64,000 bases of DNA from CAZYFH01 sp965249175 (GCA_965249175.1 OZ252227.1:496001-560000); one strand, 5' to 3'. Counted from the stretch's first letter, positions 49,983 to 58,890 are shown. Program-made: numbers and translations. The notes: a model not told the origin generated them from the letters alone.

Positions 49983-51329
49983 TCACCGGTCTCGGTGCAA
50001 CGCGGCACTTTCACCACGGGCTGCTAGGAGCCGGATGAGCTCGCCGACGAGATACACCGAGCCCGAGGCGCAGACGAGTGGTCCTCTGGTCCATGCCTCG
50101 GCCAGTGCCTCTTGCGGCCCCGCCGCCACCGAGACCGGCACGTCCGGCCGGGCCTGTTGCACCAGCGCTGCGAGGTCGGCGGCTTTTCGGGCCCGGGTGG
50201 TGGCCACCGGGGTGCACACGAATGCCGTCGCGGCCGCACCGAGCGCGTGCACCATGCCGACCACATCCTTGTCCTCGAGCGCCCCGAAGACGAAGGGCAG
50301 GCCGCCCGGAGCCAATTCCCGCACGTAGGCGCCGAGCGCGGTTGCGGCGGCGACATTGTGGGCCGTGTCGAGCAGGACCTGTCGCGTGGGATCGCAGGTG
50401 AGCAGCTCGAGCCGTCCACGCCATCGCACATCGGTCACCGCATCCCGGATCGCGGCCGGAGGCACCGGGAGGCCCGCCGTTTCCAGCGCTTCGAGGAGCC
50501 GCACAGCCACGACCGCATTTCGGATCTGGTGGCCACCCCGCAGGGCGAGTGTCAACGGGCCGTACCTCGCGTGCGGTGTGGCCAGCGTTTCCACCCAGCT
50601 CACGCCATCGTGCTGGCTCACACGGAGCTCGGTGCCTTCTGCCGCGTCGATGAACCGCGCGCCGCGTTGCTCGGCGGCGCCGTGGAGGACGTCGCGCGCC
50701 GCCGGCTTCGTCTCGCCGGTGACGACGACAGCCCCCTCGCTGATCACCCCTGCTTTCTCGAACGCGATCGCCTCGACAGTCGTCCCGAGGTAGCGCTGGT
50801 GGTCGAGGTCAATCGTGGGTAAGGCAACCGCGACCGGCGTCACGATGTTGGTCGCATCGAAGCGGCCGCCCATCCCGACCTCGAGGACCGCTACGCGCAC
50901 CTGCGCGGCCCGAAACGTCGACAGCGCCATCGTCGTCGTCGCCTCGAAAAACGTCGGTGGCGCATCGAGCCGACCCTTGCGCACCAGCGTGTCCACCGTT
51001 CCGCGCACGTCGTGGGCGGCTGCGGCCAGTGTCATGCCGTCGACCGGTTGCCCATCAATCGCGATTCGTTCCGCGAGATCGACGAGGTGCGGCGAGGTGT
51101 AGAGACCGGTGCGATAGCCGGCGGCGCGCAAGCCCCGTTCGAGCATCGCAGCGACCGACCCCTTGCCGTTCGTCCCGGCCACGAGGACCGACGTGAACGC
51201 GTGCTCCGGGTGGTCCAATGCCGCGGTCAGTGTTCTGATGTTGGATAGACCGAGTTTGATGCCGTATTGCTCGAGGCTGAACAGGTAGGTGAGTGGGTCG
51301 GCGCTTGAAGGCGGACGCGGAGCCTTCAC
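49983..51329 (-). CDS. folC: Bifunctional folylpolyglutamate/dihydrofolate synthase FolC
   Basis: A 448-residue Mur-ligase-like enzyme adding glutamate to folates. GIKLGLSNIRTL, the ATP loop VAGTNGKGSVAAML near residue 51, YTSPHLVDLAERI, EVGMGGRFDATN and LLDTAHNVAAA (DxAHN motif) are present. GTG start. It lies 3 nt upstream in transcription order of no gene: on this strand the kinase gene precedes it by 3 nt, so the two are cotranscribed. The 149-bp gap between its 3' end and lptD contains only the likely lptD promoter. Confidence 0.94.
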   Translation of the reverse strand: MKAPRPPSSADPLTYLFSLEQYGIKLGLSNIRTLTAALDHPEHAFTSVLVAGTNGKGSVAAMLERGLRAAGYRTGLYTSPHLVDLAERIAIDGQPVDGMTLAAAAHDVRGTVDTLVRKGRLDAPPTFFEATTTMALSTFRAAQVRVAVLEVGMGGRFDATNIVTPVAVALPTIDLDHQRYLGTTVEAIAFEKAGVISEGAVVVTGETKPAARDVLHGAAEQRGARFIDAAEGTELRVSQHDGVSWVETLATPHARYGPLTLALRGGHQIRNAVVAVRLLEALETAGLPVPPAAIRDAVTDVRWRGRLELLTCDPTRQVLLDTAHNVAAATALGAYVRELAPGGLPFVFGALEDKDVVGMVHALGAAATAFVCTPVATTRARKAADLAALVQQARPDVPVSVAAGPQEALAEAWTRGPLVCASGSVYLVGELIRLLAARGESAALHRDR

Positions 51330-51332
51330 ATG

Positions 51333-51974
51333 CTAGCCGTTCGTGCGCGGCACGTAGTAGCGCGTGCCGTGCTGCATGTCGTTGAGCTGCTTGACGAAGT
51401 CGTCCATGGCCGTCTCGCCCCATTCCACATCGAAATGCGAGGTCTCCACGACGAGCAACGGCGTCGCTGTGTAGTGAAAGAAGAAGTGACTGTATGCCCC
51501 GTTCAACTCACCGAGATACTCCGGGTCTGGGAGCGCCGACTCGTCGCCCCCTGGTCGCGCACGTGCGCGCCGCCGCAACACGTCGGTGGGCGTCTGCAAG
51601 TAGACGACGAGGTCGGGGCTGACCACGTCCTGCGCCAGCAGGTCGTAGAGGCGCTGATAGATCAACAATTCGATGTCGTCGAGGTTCAGATAGGCGTAGA
51701 TCTTGTCCTTGGCGAACAGGTGGTCCGAGACGGTGAGTTGGTTGAACAAGTCGGCCTGCCGCAACGCCGCCTGTTGTCTATGACGCGCAAGCAACGAGAA
51801 GAGCTGGGCTTGAAACGCGGCACCGGACCGTCCCGCGTAAAAGTCGCGCAGAAAGGGGTTGTCCGTATCGTCGAGCACGGTGCTCGCGTCGAGACGGGCG
51901 GCGAGGCGCTCAGTGAGCGCGCATTTGCCAACGGCTATCGGACCCTCGATCGCGATGTAGCGAAAGTCCAACAT
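51333..51974 (-). CDS. Deoxynucleoside kinase family protein with variant P-loop
   Basis: About 213 residues, dNK/dGK-dCK type. The P-loop is IEGPIAVGKCALTERL, where the usual GPIGVGKT/S reads GPIAVGKC, replacing the Mg-contacting Thr/Ser by Cys. Further family blocks are DNPFLRDFYAG, LFSLLARHRQQAAL, TVSDHLFAKDKIYAYLNL, and PDLVVYLQTPTDVLRRRARAR (lid Arg). It phosphorylates deoxynucleosides in salvage, if active. ATG 51974 is chosen by family N-terminus; a TATACT -10 ends 6 nt upstream, suggesting a leaderless transcript. Confidence 0.88.
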   Translation of the reverse strand: MLDFRYIAIEGPIAVGKCALTERLAARLDASTVLDDTDNPFLRDFYAGRSGAAFQAQLFSLLARHRQQAALRQADLFNQLTVSDHLFAKDKIYAYLNLDDIELLIYQRLYDLLAQDVVSPDLVVYLQTPTDVLRRRARARPGGDESALPDPEYLGELNGAYSHFFFHYTATPLLVVETSHFDVEWGETAMDDFVKQLNDMQHGTRYYVPRTNG

Positions 51975-52020
51975 GGCGCGAGTATAGCCAAAATCACTGC
52001 GTGCTATGATGGCTGCGGCG

Positions 52021-54201
52021 ATGTTCACCGCCAGTGTGTTTCGCCTGCGCCGCACCTCCGCACTCTCTACGTTCCTCGCCGCGTCACTCGCCGCGAGCGC
52101 CTGCGCGACCGCGCGGCCCGTCGTCGTGGCGCCGCCGCCCCCGCCACCGGCGGATCTGAAGCTCTCCTGGATCCTTCGGCTCGAGGACCAGCGCGTGCTG
52201 CGGGACCCGGTGCCGGAACCGGTGACGGTTCAGGCGCCCGCAAGCGCGCCCACCGGCGCCGCAACACCGGTGCTCGCCGTTCCTCCGCCGCAACGTCCGG
52301 ACCTGATCGCGTTGCTTGCCGACCCCGAGGCGAGGCTCCGCCGGCGGGCGGCGCTCGCGCTGGGTCGCGTCGGCCTCGTCGAGGCCGTGCTGCCGCTCGT
52401 CGAGCGGCTCGATGATCCCGAGACGGAGGTGCGCCAGATGGCCGCCTTCGCACTTGGTCTGATCGGCGACGTGTCGGCTGCCGGCCCACTGCAGCTGGCG
52501 CTCGAGGACCCATCGGCGAAAGTGCAAGGTCGCGCGGCGCAGGCGCTCGGCCGTGTTGGGGACAGCGCGGCCGCCGCTGCGATTGGCGCGCTGGTCGAGC
52601 GCCACGTCCCGGCAGCGTTCGACGTCGACCCCGAAGACCTGTCGTACCCCCAACGCGACGAGGTCGAGGCGTTCCGGCTCGGGCTCTACGCGCTTGCCGA
52701 TCTGGGCGCGTTCGATCCCCTCGCTCGCGCGATCATCGAGGAGGACCAACCCATTCTGTGGTGGTGGCCGGTCGCCTACGCGCTCCAGCGATTGGAGGAT
52801 CCTCGCGCGCTCGAGGCCCTGACGACGCTGGCGGGTGTGCAGGGGAGCGTCGGGGTGGCCCTTGCGGCGCGGGGACTCGGCGCCATCGGCGACCCGCGAG
52901 CGGTGGCTCCGCTCGTCGCGCTCCTCGACCGCGACCGGCGCGACGATAGGGTCGTCGCGAGTGCAATCCAGGCACTCGGCGCCATTGACGACGACCGAGC
53001 CGTAGCAGCGCTCGATGCCTTCGTCCGCGCGCGTGATCTCGATCCCCGGCTCCGTCTCGAGGCGATCGACGCGCTCGGGCGTCTCGCCAGCGGACGATCG
53101 GTGGACGTCTTCACGGAGCTCCTATCCCACCCCTGGCCGCCGCTGCGGGCGGCCTCTCTTCGCGCGCTGGCTGCAGCGGACCCCGAGTCATATGTGCTCA
53201 CGCTGTCAGGCTACGGGTCCGACTCGGACTGGCGCGTGCGGGTGGCGATCGCTGACGGCCTTCGCCACATCGACCCCGACGCCGCGCAATACCGCCTGGC
53301 GCTGATGCTGACCGACGAGGACCCGCGCGTGGTGCCGAGCGTGCTCGAGGCGCTCGTTGTCGTGCGCGCGCCGGACGCTGCCGCCACGTTGACGGAGCAC
53401 CTGGCATCGCCCGACGTCGTCGTGCGACGAACCGCGGCGCGGCTGCTTGGCGAGTTGCAACCCGAGGGCGCGGAGGCGACCCTCGCAGATGCGTATCGCG
53501 CCGGTCGATCCGACGCGTCCTATCTGGCGCGGAGCGCGGCACTCGAGGCGCTGGCGGCCTATGGAGGTCCGCTCGCGGTCGAGACGCTTCGGTCCGCCAT
53601 CGCCGACGCCGACTGGGCAGTGCGGGTGCATGCCGCCGAGCTGCTCGGCACGTTGGAGCCGGGCGACGACTACGAGGGGGCAATACGACCGGCGCCGGAG
53701 CACCGCGGTGTCGACTACGCCGCAGCGCACCTCATCAGGCCGACGGTTTCCCCCCACGTCTACATCGAAACCGTGCGTGGCACGATCCAGATCGAGCTCG
53801 CGGTCATCGACGCGCCGCTCACCAGTGACAGCTTCGTCACGCTTGCGCGTCAAGGCTTTTTCGATGGGCTGTCGTTCCACCGAGTTGTTCCGAATTACGT
53901 GGCGCAGGGCGGTGACCCACGGCATGACAGCGAGGGGGGGCCTGGCTACACGCTGCGCGACGAGCTGAACGAAACGCCCTATCTGCGCGGCACCGTCGGG
54001 ATGGCGCTCGATTGGCGAGACACGGGTGGGAGCCAGTTCTTCATCACGCACTCACCGCAGCCGCAGCTCGATTCGCGATACACCGCGTTTGGACGGGTGG
54101 TGTCGGGTATGGACGTGGTCGACGCGCTCCAGCCGGGCGACCGGATCGACCGCGTGCTCGTCTGGGACGGCGAACAGCCGCTTGGCGCCGATGCGCGGTA
54201 G
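52021..54201 (+). CDS. HEAT-repeat/cyclophilin fusion, probable exported lipoprotein
   Basis: About 726 residues. Signal peptide with a weak lipobox (LAASLAASAC, Cys near residue 28), a Pro-rich stretch, then some 12-14 HEAT/PBS-lyase repeats (RRRAALALGRVG, RQMAAFALGLIGD, QGRAAQALGRVGD and so on) to about residue 540, and a C-terminal cyclophilin peptidyl-prolyl isomerase: YIETVRGTIQIEL, FHRVVPNYVAQGGD with the catalytic Arg, GSQFFIT. It would be a periplasmic foldase with a protein-binding solenoid. Start ATG 52021 lies 10 nt after TATGAT; ATG 52006 would overlap that -10. Confidence 0.88.
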   Translation: MFTASVFRLRRTSALSTFLAASLAASACATARPVVVAPPPPPPADLKLSWILRLEDQRVLRDPVPEPVTVQAPASAPTGAATPVLAVPPPQRPDLIALLADPEARLRRRAALALGRVGLVEAVLPLVERLDDPETEVRQMAAFALGLIGDVSAAGPLQLALEDPSAKVQGRAAQALGRVGDSAAAAAIGALVERHVPAAFDVDPEDLSYPQRDEVEAFRLGLYALADLGAFDPLARAIIEEDQPILWWWPVAYALQRLEDPRALEALTTLAGVQGSVGVALAARGLGAIGDPRAVAPLVALLDRDRRDDRVVASAIQALGAIDDDRAVAALDAFVRARDLDPRLRLEAIDALGRLASGRSVDVFTELLSHPWPPLRAASLRALAAADPESYVLTLSGYGSDSDWRVRVAIADGLRHIDPDAAQYRLALMLTDEDPRVVPSVLEALVVVRAPDAAATLTEHLASPDVVVRRTAARLLGELQPEGAEATLADAYRAGRSDASYLARSAALEALAAYGGPLAVETLRSAIADADWAVRVHAAELLGTLEPGDDYEGAIRPAPEHRGVDYAAAHLIRPTVSPHVYIETVRGTIQIELAVIDAPLTSDSFVTLARQGFFDGLSFHRVVPNYVAQGGDPRHDSEGGPGYTLRDELNETPYLRGTVGMALDWRDTGGSQFFITHSPQPQLDSRYTAFGRVVSGMDVVDALQPGDRIDRVLVWDGEQPLGADAR

Positions 54202-54214
54202 CCGCGGCGTACAT

Positions 54215-54244
54215 AAAAAAAGGGGGCTGATGTAGCCCCCTTTT
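54215..54244. terminator. Bidirectional intrinsic terminator
   Basis: An 8-bp stem (AGGGGGCT with AGCCCCCT, loop GATGT) flanked by seven A residues on the left and four or more T on the right. It terminates the HEAT-cyclophilin gene on the plus strand and, with the longer T run, the small basic gene on the minus strand. A perfect 15-bp palindrome GCGCGAAATTCGCGC (54246-54260) abuts the small gene stop. Confidence 0.9.
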
Positions 54245-54259
54245 CGCGCGAAATTCGCG

Positions 54260-54340
54260 CTAGCGCTTCTTGGCGCCCTTCTTCTTCGTGGCCTTCTTTT
54301 TAGTGGCCTTCTTCTTGGCTGCTTTCTTCTTCTTTGCCAT
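54260..54340 (-). CDS. 26-residue Lys/Ala/Thr-rich basic peptide
   Basis: ATG 54340 is preceded by an ideal AAGGAGG 4 nt upstream. The product is MAKKKKAAKKKATKKKATKK followed by KGAKKR, made only of Met, Ala, Lys, Thr, Gly and Arg. It has its own promoter (54435-54462) and ends at a bidirectional terminator. The composition recalls the C-terminal tails of histone H1-like and HU-like bacterial proteins, so nucleic-acid binding is plausible. By size it also recalls the tiny basic ribosomal protein Thx, although the sequence differs. It lacks any domain and could be a chromatin-compacting peptide. Confidence 0.75.
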   Translation of the reverse strand: MAKKKKAAKKKATKKKATKKKGAKKR

Positions 54341-54434
54341 GCTTCCTCCTTGGAATGTGGCTGCTCAGCTTGGTTGCCGGCTCCGAAGTGTCACTATAGG
54401 TGGGCTGAGCCGTCCACCCTCATACCAGATGTAG

Positions 54435-54462
54435 ATTATGGATGAGAAGAATGGCGTGTCAA
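54435..54462 (-). promoter_or_regulatory. Promoter of the small basic peptide gene
   Basis: On the minus strand TTGACA (54462-54457) is followed after 16 bp by CATAAT (54440-54435), giving a start near 54428 and an untranslated leader of about 88 nt. The surrounding 54341-54575 is clearly more A+T-rich than its neighbours. I see no gene in the remainder. Confidence 0.75.
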
Positions 54463-54575
54463 GCACAAAATACACGGAAAGTCAAAAATAAACCTCGCTC
54501 CCACGTGAGAACGTATCGGTTCCTTGGCCCAATCCTTTATGTCGTTCGTGCGCACTTCCGTTGACGAGTCACTAC

Positions 54576-55751
54576 TCACGACGTCGGACGGGTCGTGCGC
54601 AACTGCTGTTTGCGCGCGTGACGCGCGAGGGCGAGATCGATCAGCCGATCGAGCAACGCGGGATAGCGAAGGCCGGATGCTTCCCACAACTTGGCGTACA
54701 TGCTGATGGTGGTGAACCCCGGAATGGTGTTGACCTCGTTCAGGTACAACCGCTCATCGTCGCGAGACATCAGGAAGTCGACGCGCGCCATCCCGGCGCA
54801 ACCGACCGCTCGAAATGCCTCGACCGCCAGCGTGCGCAGCGTCTCGGTCTGCTGCGGCGCGAGAGCCGCCGGGATGATCAGACGCGACGCTTCGTCAACG
54901 TACTTGGCGTCGTAGTCGTAGAAGTCCCCCGACGGCACGATCTCGCCTGGCACCGACACCTCCGGGGACTCGTTCCCGAGAATCGCGCATTCCAGCTCTC
55001 GGGCGTTCGGTACGGCGGCCTCCACGAGGAGCGTGTCGTCGAACTCGCGGGCCAGTGCCAAGCCGCGTCGAAGCTCGGGCTCGGCCGCTGCCTTCGAGAC
55101 ACCGACGCTCGAGCCAAGGTTGGCCGGCTTGACGAAGACCGGGTAGCGCAGCCCGGCCTGGAGTCGGTTGACGACGGCGTCAGCGTCGGTGTCCCAGGCA
55201 TGACCGGACACCACCTCGTGCTCGACCTGCGGAAGCCCGTGTGCCGCGAAGAGCACCTTCGCCACCGTTTTGTCCATCGCCGCCGCGGACGCGAGGACCC
55301 CCGCGCCGACATACGCGACGTTCGCGAGCTCGAGCAGCCCCTGTAGGGTCCCGTCTTCGCCATACGGGCCGTGAATGACCGGAAAGACCACGTCGAGCGC
55401 GAGTCCGCTGACCGTGGCCGTCCCGGGTCCGGCGGGTGTGGCGCCGTGGGTCTCCCTGCGCTCAATCGTCACGATGGTGTCCCGTGTCGGGTGGGCGACA
55501 AGGTGGGCCTCCGGGCGCGCGTCGACGGCTTCGCCTTCCGGCATCGACCGTTGCCGGATGACGTCGGCCGCGGAGAGTGCCGTCGGCGCCTCGTCCGGGA
55601 TCGACCACCGACCGCGCCGGTCGATTCTGATTGGCAGCGGGTCGTAGCGTGCCGGGTCGAGGTGGCGAAAGACTGAGGCGGCGGAAGCGAGCGACACTTC
55701 GTGCTCGCTCGAGCGACCACCGTAGATCACGCCAACGCGCAGGCGCTTCAC
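54576..55751 (-). CDS. ddl: D-alanine--D-alanine ligase
   Basis: ATP-grasp enzyme making D-Ala-D-Ala for MurF. 391 residues: VGVIYGGRSSEHEVSLASA at the N-terminus, FPVIHGPYGEDGTLQGLLE, the ATP-grasp core FVKPANLGSSVGVSKA, ELECAILGN and the metal site RVDFL with LYLNEVNTIPGFT. The long form with an insert between residues about 60 and 110 is typical of VanA/DdlA-like ligases. GTG start at 55751, only 22 bp from the divergent tgt start. The C-terminal 10 residues are Lys/Arg/Thr-rich. Confidence 0.95.
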   Translation of the reverse strand: MKRLRVGVIYGGRSSEHEVSLASAASVFRHLDPARYDPLPIRIDRRGRWSIPDEAPTALSAADVIRQRSMPEGEAVDARPEAHLVAHPTRDTIVTIERRETHGATPAGPGTATVSGLALDVVFPVIHGPYGEDGTLQGLLELANVAYVGAGVLASAAAMDKTVAKVLFAAHGLPQVEHEVVSGHAWDTDADAVVNRLQAGLRYPVFVKPANLGSSVGVSKAAAEPELRRGLALAREFDDTLLVEAAVPNARELECAILGNESPEVSVPGEIVPSGDFYDYDAKYVDEASRLIIPAALAPQQTETLRTLAVEAFRAVGCAGMARVDFLMSRDDERLYLNEVNTIPGFTTISMYAKLWEASGLRYPALLDRLIDLALARHARKQQLRTTRPTS

Positions 55752-55761
55752 TGTGGATGTG

Positions 55762-55768
55762 TACTATA
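55762..55768. promoter_or_regulatory. Shared divergent -10 element of ddl and tgt
   Basis: TACTATA reads TACTAT on the plus strand, 6 nt before the tgt GTG at 55774, and TATAGT on the minus strand, 11 nt before the ddl GTG at 55751. Transcripts in both directions would have leaders of 0-5 nt. It is the same TGTACTATA sequence as in the rpiB/rlmI gap. Confidence 0.55.
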
Positions 55769-55773
55769 CCGCA

Positions 55774-56949
55774 GTGACCGCGACGTTCGGGTTTCGGGTC
55801 ACGCATACGGACGGCGTGGCACGCGCGGGAGAGCTGACGACGGCGCACGGGGTCGTGGACACGCCGGCGTTCATGCCCGTCGGCACGCGTGGGGCGGTCA
55901 AGGCGCTGACGCCCCGTGACCTGCACGACCTTGGCGCGCAGGTCGTGCTCGCCAACACCTATCACCTGTATCTCCGGCCGGGCGATGAGCTCGTCGCCCG
56001 TCGCGGTGGCCTCCACACGTTCATGGGCTGGGCCGGTCCGCTCCTGACCGATAGCGGCGGCTATCAGGTGTTCAGCCTCGGGGATCGGCGGTCGATCGAC
56101 GAGGACGGGGTGTCGTTTCGCTCACACCTTGACGGGAGCGCGCATCGCCTCACACCGGAAACGGCCACCGACATCCAGTGCAGGCTCGGGGCTGACATCG
56201 CGATGGCCTTCGACGAGTGCACGCCGTATCCGGTCACGATGGACGAGGCCCGGGTGTCGATGGAGCGCACGCTGCGGTGGGCGCGTCGTTCGCGCGAGCG
56301 GTTTCTGGCGTGGCGGTCCGGGGCGCGCCCCCTGCCGCGGACGACGACGCCGACCCAGGTCCAGTTCGGCATCGTGCAGGGTGGTGTCTTTCCGCAGCTA
56401 CGGGAAGAGAGCGCCCGCGCCACCATCGCCATTGGTTTCGACGCGTACGCGATCGGTGGGTTGAGCGTCGGGGAGCCGTCCACCGTCATGTACGACATCG
56501 CCGGTCGAACAGCGGTGCTCCTACCGCCCGAGCGCCCCCGATACCTCATGGGAATCGGCATGCCCGACGATCTCGTCGAAGCGGTCGCACGCGGGATCGA
56601 CCTCTTCGATTGCGTGCTGCCGACGCGGAACGCACGCAACGGGCAGCTGTTCACCGGCCGCGGCCCCATCTCCATCAAAGGAGCCGCGTATGCTGAGGAC
56701 GATCGCCCCGTGGACGAATCCTGCGACTGCTACACGTGCACGCATTTCTCGCGCGCCTATTTGAGGCATCTCTACCTGGCCAACGAGATCACCTCCGCTA
56801 CCCTTAACACGCTGCATAACCTACACTTCTACCTTGACACGATGCGCCGGATCAGGGAGGCTATCGCGTTCGGCTCGTTTGAATCATTCAGGCAGGCCTT
56901 CCACCGGACGTACTCCCGCCGACCGAGGCACGAGTCCCCAGGCGATTGA
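55774..56949 (+). CDS. tgt: Queuine tRNA-guanine transglycosylase
   Basis: Exchanges G34 for preQ1 in GUN tRNAs. About 391 residues. DTPAFMPVGTRGAVKAL, the nucleophile/general-base Asp residues in LLTDSGGYQVFSL and GIDLFDCVLPTRNARNG, FGIVQGGVF, and the zinc site CDCYTCTHFSRAYLRHL are all present. Start GTG 55774 (MTATFGFRVTHTDG) is preferred over GTG 55753, because the latter lies before the -10 element. The stop overlaps yajC (TGATG), forming the well-known tgt-yajC-secD-secF group. Confidence 0.96.
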   Translation: MTATFGFRVTHTDGVARAGELTTAHGVVDTPAFMPVGTRGAVKALTPRDLHDLGAQVVLANTYHLYLRPGDELVARRGGLHTFMGWAGPLLTDSGGYQVFSLGDRRSIDEDGVSFRSHLDGSAHRLTPETATDIQCRLGADIAMAFDECTPYPVTMDEARVSMERTLRWARRSRERFLAWRSGARPLPRTTTPTQVQFGIVQGGVFPQLREESARATIAIGFDAYAIGGLSVGEPSTVMYDIAGRTAVLLPPERPRYLMGIGMPDDLVEAVARGIDLFDCVLPTRNARNGQLFTGRGPISIKGAAYAEDDRPVDESCDCYTCTHFSRAYLRHLYLANEITSATLNTLHNLHFYLDTMRRIREAIAFGSFESFRQAFHRTYSRRPRHESPGD

Positions 56950-57293
56950 TGCGCGCTTTCGACGTCACCGCGGTGTTCGCCATGGCCCAGCCGGCTGGGC
57001 AGCGGCCAAGCCTGCTCGTGCAGTTTCTGCCGTTCGCGCTGATTCTTGGGATCTTCTACTTCATCATCCTGATGCCGATGCGACGGCGCCAGAAGAAGGT
57101 GCAAGATTTTCAAGGCGCGCTGAAGGTCGGCGACAAGGTCGTAACGACAAGTGGCATCTACGGCGCCATCACCAAGCTGAAGGACAAGTCGGTGCAGGTC
57201 CAGATCGCCGACAAGGTGCGAATCGAGGTCTCGCGCGCCGCCGTCGGCGGCTATCAGGGTGAGGAGCCGGTCGTACAGGAATCGAGCAACTAG
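56949..57293 (+). CDS. yajC: Sec translocon accessory protein YajC
   Basis: A 114-residue single-pass membrane protein of the SecDF-YajC complex. The helix LLVQFLPFALILGIFYFIIL is followed by PMRRRQKKVQDFQGALKVGDKVVTTSGIYG, the diagnostic cytoplasmic segment. The ATG overlaps the tgt stop by 1 nt. It is 16 nt before secD. Confidence 0.95.
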   Translation: MRAFDVTAVFAMAQPAGQRPSLLVQFLPFALILGIFYFIILMPMRRRQKKVQDFQGALKVGDKVVTTSGIYGAITKLKDKSVQVQIADKVRIEVSRAAVGGYQGEEPVVQESSN

Positions 57294-57309
57294 CCTTAGG
57301 CCTCAGACG

Positions 57310-58872
57310 ATGCGCAAAAACCTGCAGTGGAAGATCCTGGCGATTCTCGCGGTCACGGCGCTGGCCGCGTGGGCCGTCTACCCGCCCGAGGAACGCATCC
57401 GGCTCGGGCTCGATCTCCAGGGCGGTGTCCATCTCGTGATGCGCGTGCAGACCGACGACGCGCTGAGCGCCGAGACGGAAACCGCCGCCGAGCAGCTCAG
57501 CGAGCAGCTCTCCTTGGTGGGGATGGACGCGACCACCGTTCTTGCTATGGATGCGACGACCATCCACGTCGAAGGCGTGCCCTCCGCTCTCGATGCCGAG
57601 TTTCGCCGGATCGCCGACGAGCGACTTACGGCGTCCTACGACCGCGACACTGGGCCCGGCGGCAGCTATGACTATCGGATGCGGACGCCGGTCGTGTCGT
57701 CCCTCCGCGAGGAGGCTGTGCGCCAATCCCTCGACACGATCGAGCGACGGGTGAACGAGCTGGGCGTGGCGGAGCCGGTCGTCGCGCCCTACGGCATTGG
57801 CGACCAGATTCTGGTCCAGCTGCCGGGGGTCGCCGACGTCGCCCGCGCCAAGGAGCTCATCGGCTCACCGGCGCTACTCGAGCTGAAGATCGTCGAGGAG
57901 GGGCCGGCGCCAAGTCGAGAGCTGCTGCTCGAAGGGCGAAACGGGGTCGTGCCGCCGGACATGGAGGTCGTGACCGAGTTGCCCAACGCGCTCGTGCCCG
58001 GCGGGTCGACGGAGCCGTTCTACTACCTCGTACGTCGTGTGGCCGCCGTGACCGGCCGCGACCTGCGGAACGCCAGTCCGTCGCTGGATGAGTTCAACCA
58101 GCCGGCGGTGAGCTTCACGCTCAACCGAGAGGGCGCGCGCAAGTTCGGCGACATCAGCGGGCAGAATATCGGCAGGCAACTCGCCATTATCCTCGACGGG
58201 CAGGTGCAATCGGCGCCGGTCCTACAGGGGCGTATCACCGATCGCGGTCAGATCACCGGGGTCTCACAGCAGGAGGCCGAAGACCTGCAGATCAAGCTGC
58301 GTTCGGGCGCGCTTCCCGCGTCGCTGACCTACCTCGAGGAGCGTACCATCGGCCCCTCGCTGGGCGCCGATTCGATTCGCGCAGGGGTCACGGCGTCCGT
58401 GGCCGGGCTGATCCTGGTCGCGTTCTTCATGCTCGCGTACTACAAGCTTGCCGGGATCAACGCCGTCGTGGCCGTCGGAATGAACCTGCTGATCCTGACG
58501 GCCTGTATGGCCTACATCGGCGCGGTGCTGACACTGCCGGGGATTGCGGGGTTCATCTTGACGATCGGCATCGGCGTCGATTCCAACGTGTTGATCTTTG
58601 AGCGGATCAAGGAGGAGCTGCGGTCGGCCAAAAGCGTGAAGGCCGCCGTCGCGGCCGGGTTCGACCGCGTCTTGCTCACGATCATCGATACCCACGTGGC
58701 GTCGCTCATTGCGGCCGCGTTCCTGTTCCAGTTCGGGTCGGGTCCCATCCAGGGGTTCGCCACCACGCTGTTTTTTGGCCTCGTCTCCAACATCTTCACC
58801 GCGGTCTTCGTCTCGCGCACGATGTTCGAGGCGATTCTGTCCCGTCGCCACGCGGCGACGCTGAGCATCTAG
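57310..58872 (+). CDS. secD: Protein translocase subunit SecD
   Basis: RND-type membrane protein that uses the proton-motive force to pull proteins out of SecYEG. About 520 residues. The D1 motif RIRLGLDLQGGVHLVM follows the first helix, the large periplasmic P1 domain spans about residues 60-330, then D4-D6 helices with GIGVDSNVLIFERIKEELR (D5) and later FQFGSGPIQGFATTL. Start ATG 57310. It is followed 18 nt later by secF. Confidence 0.96.
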   Translation: MRKNLQWKILAILAVTALAAWAVYPPEERIRLGLDLQGGVHLVMRVQTDDALSAETETAAEQLSEQLSLVGMDATTVLAMDATTIHVEGVPSALDAEFRRIADERLTASYDRDTGPGGSYDYRMRTPVVSSLREEAVRQSLDTIERRVNELGVAEPVVAPYGIGDQILVQLPGVADVARAKELIGSPALLELKIVEEGPAPSRELLLEGRNGVVPPDMEVVTELPNALVPGGSTEPFYYLVRRVAAVTGRDLRNASPSLDEFNQPAVSFTLNREGARKFGDISGQNIGRQLAIILDGQVQSAPVLQGRITDRGQITGVSQQEAEDLQIKLRSGALPASLTYLEERTIGPSLGADSIRAGVTASVAGLILVAFFMLAYYKLAGINAVVAVGMNLLILTACMAYIGAVLTLPGIAGFILTIGIGVDSNVLIFERIKEELRSAKSVKAAVAAGFDRVLLTIIDTHVASLIAAAFLFQFGSGPIQGFATTLFFGLVSNIFTAVFVSRTMFEAILSRRHAATLSI

Positions 58873-58890
58873 CACTCCCCAAGCGTGTCC

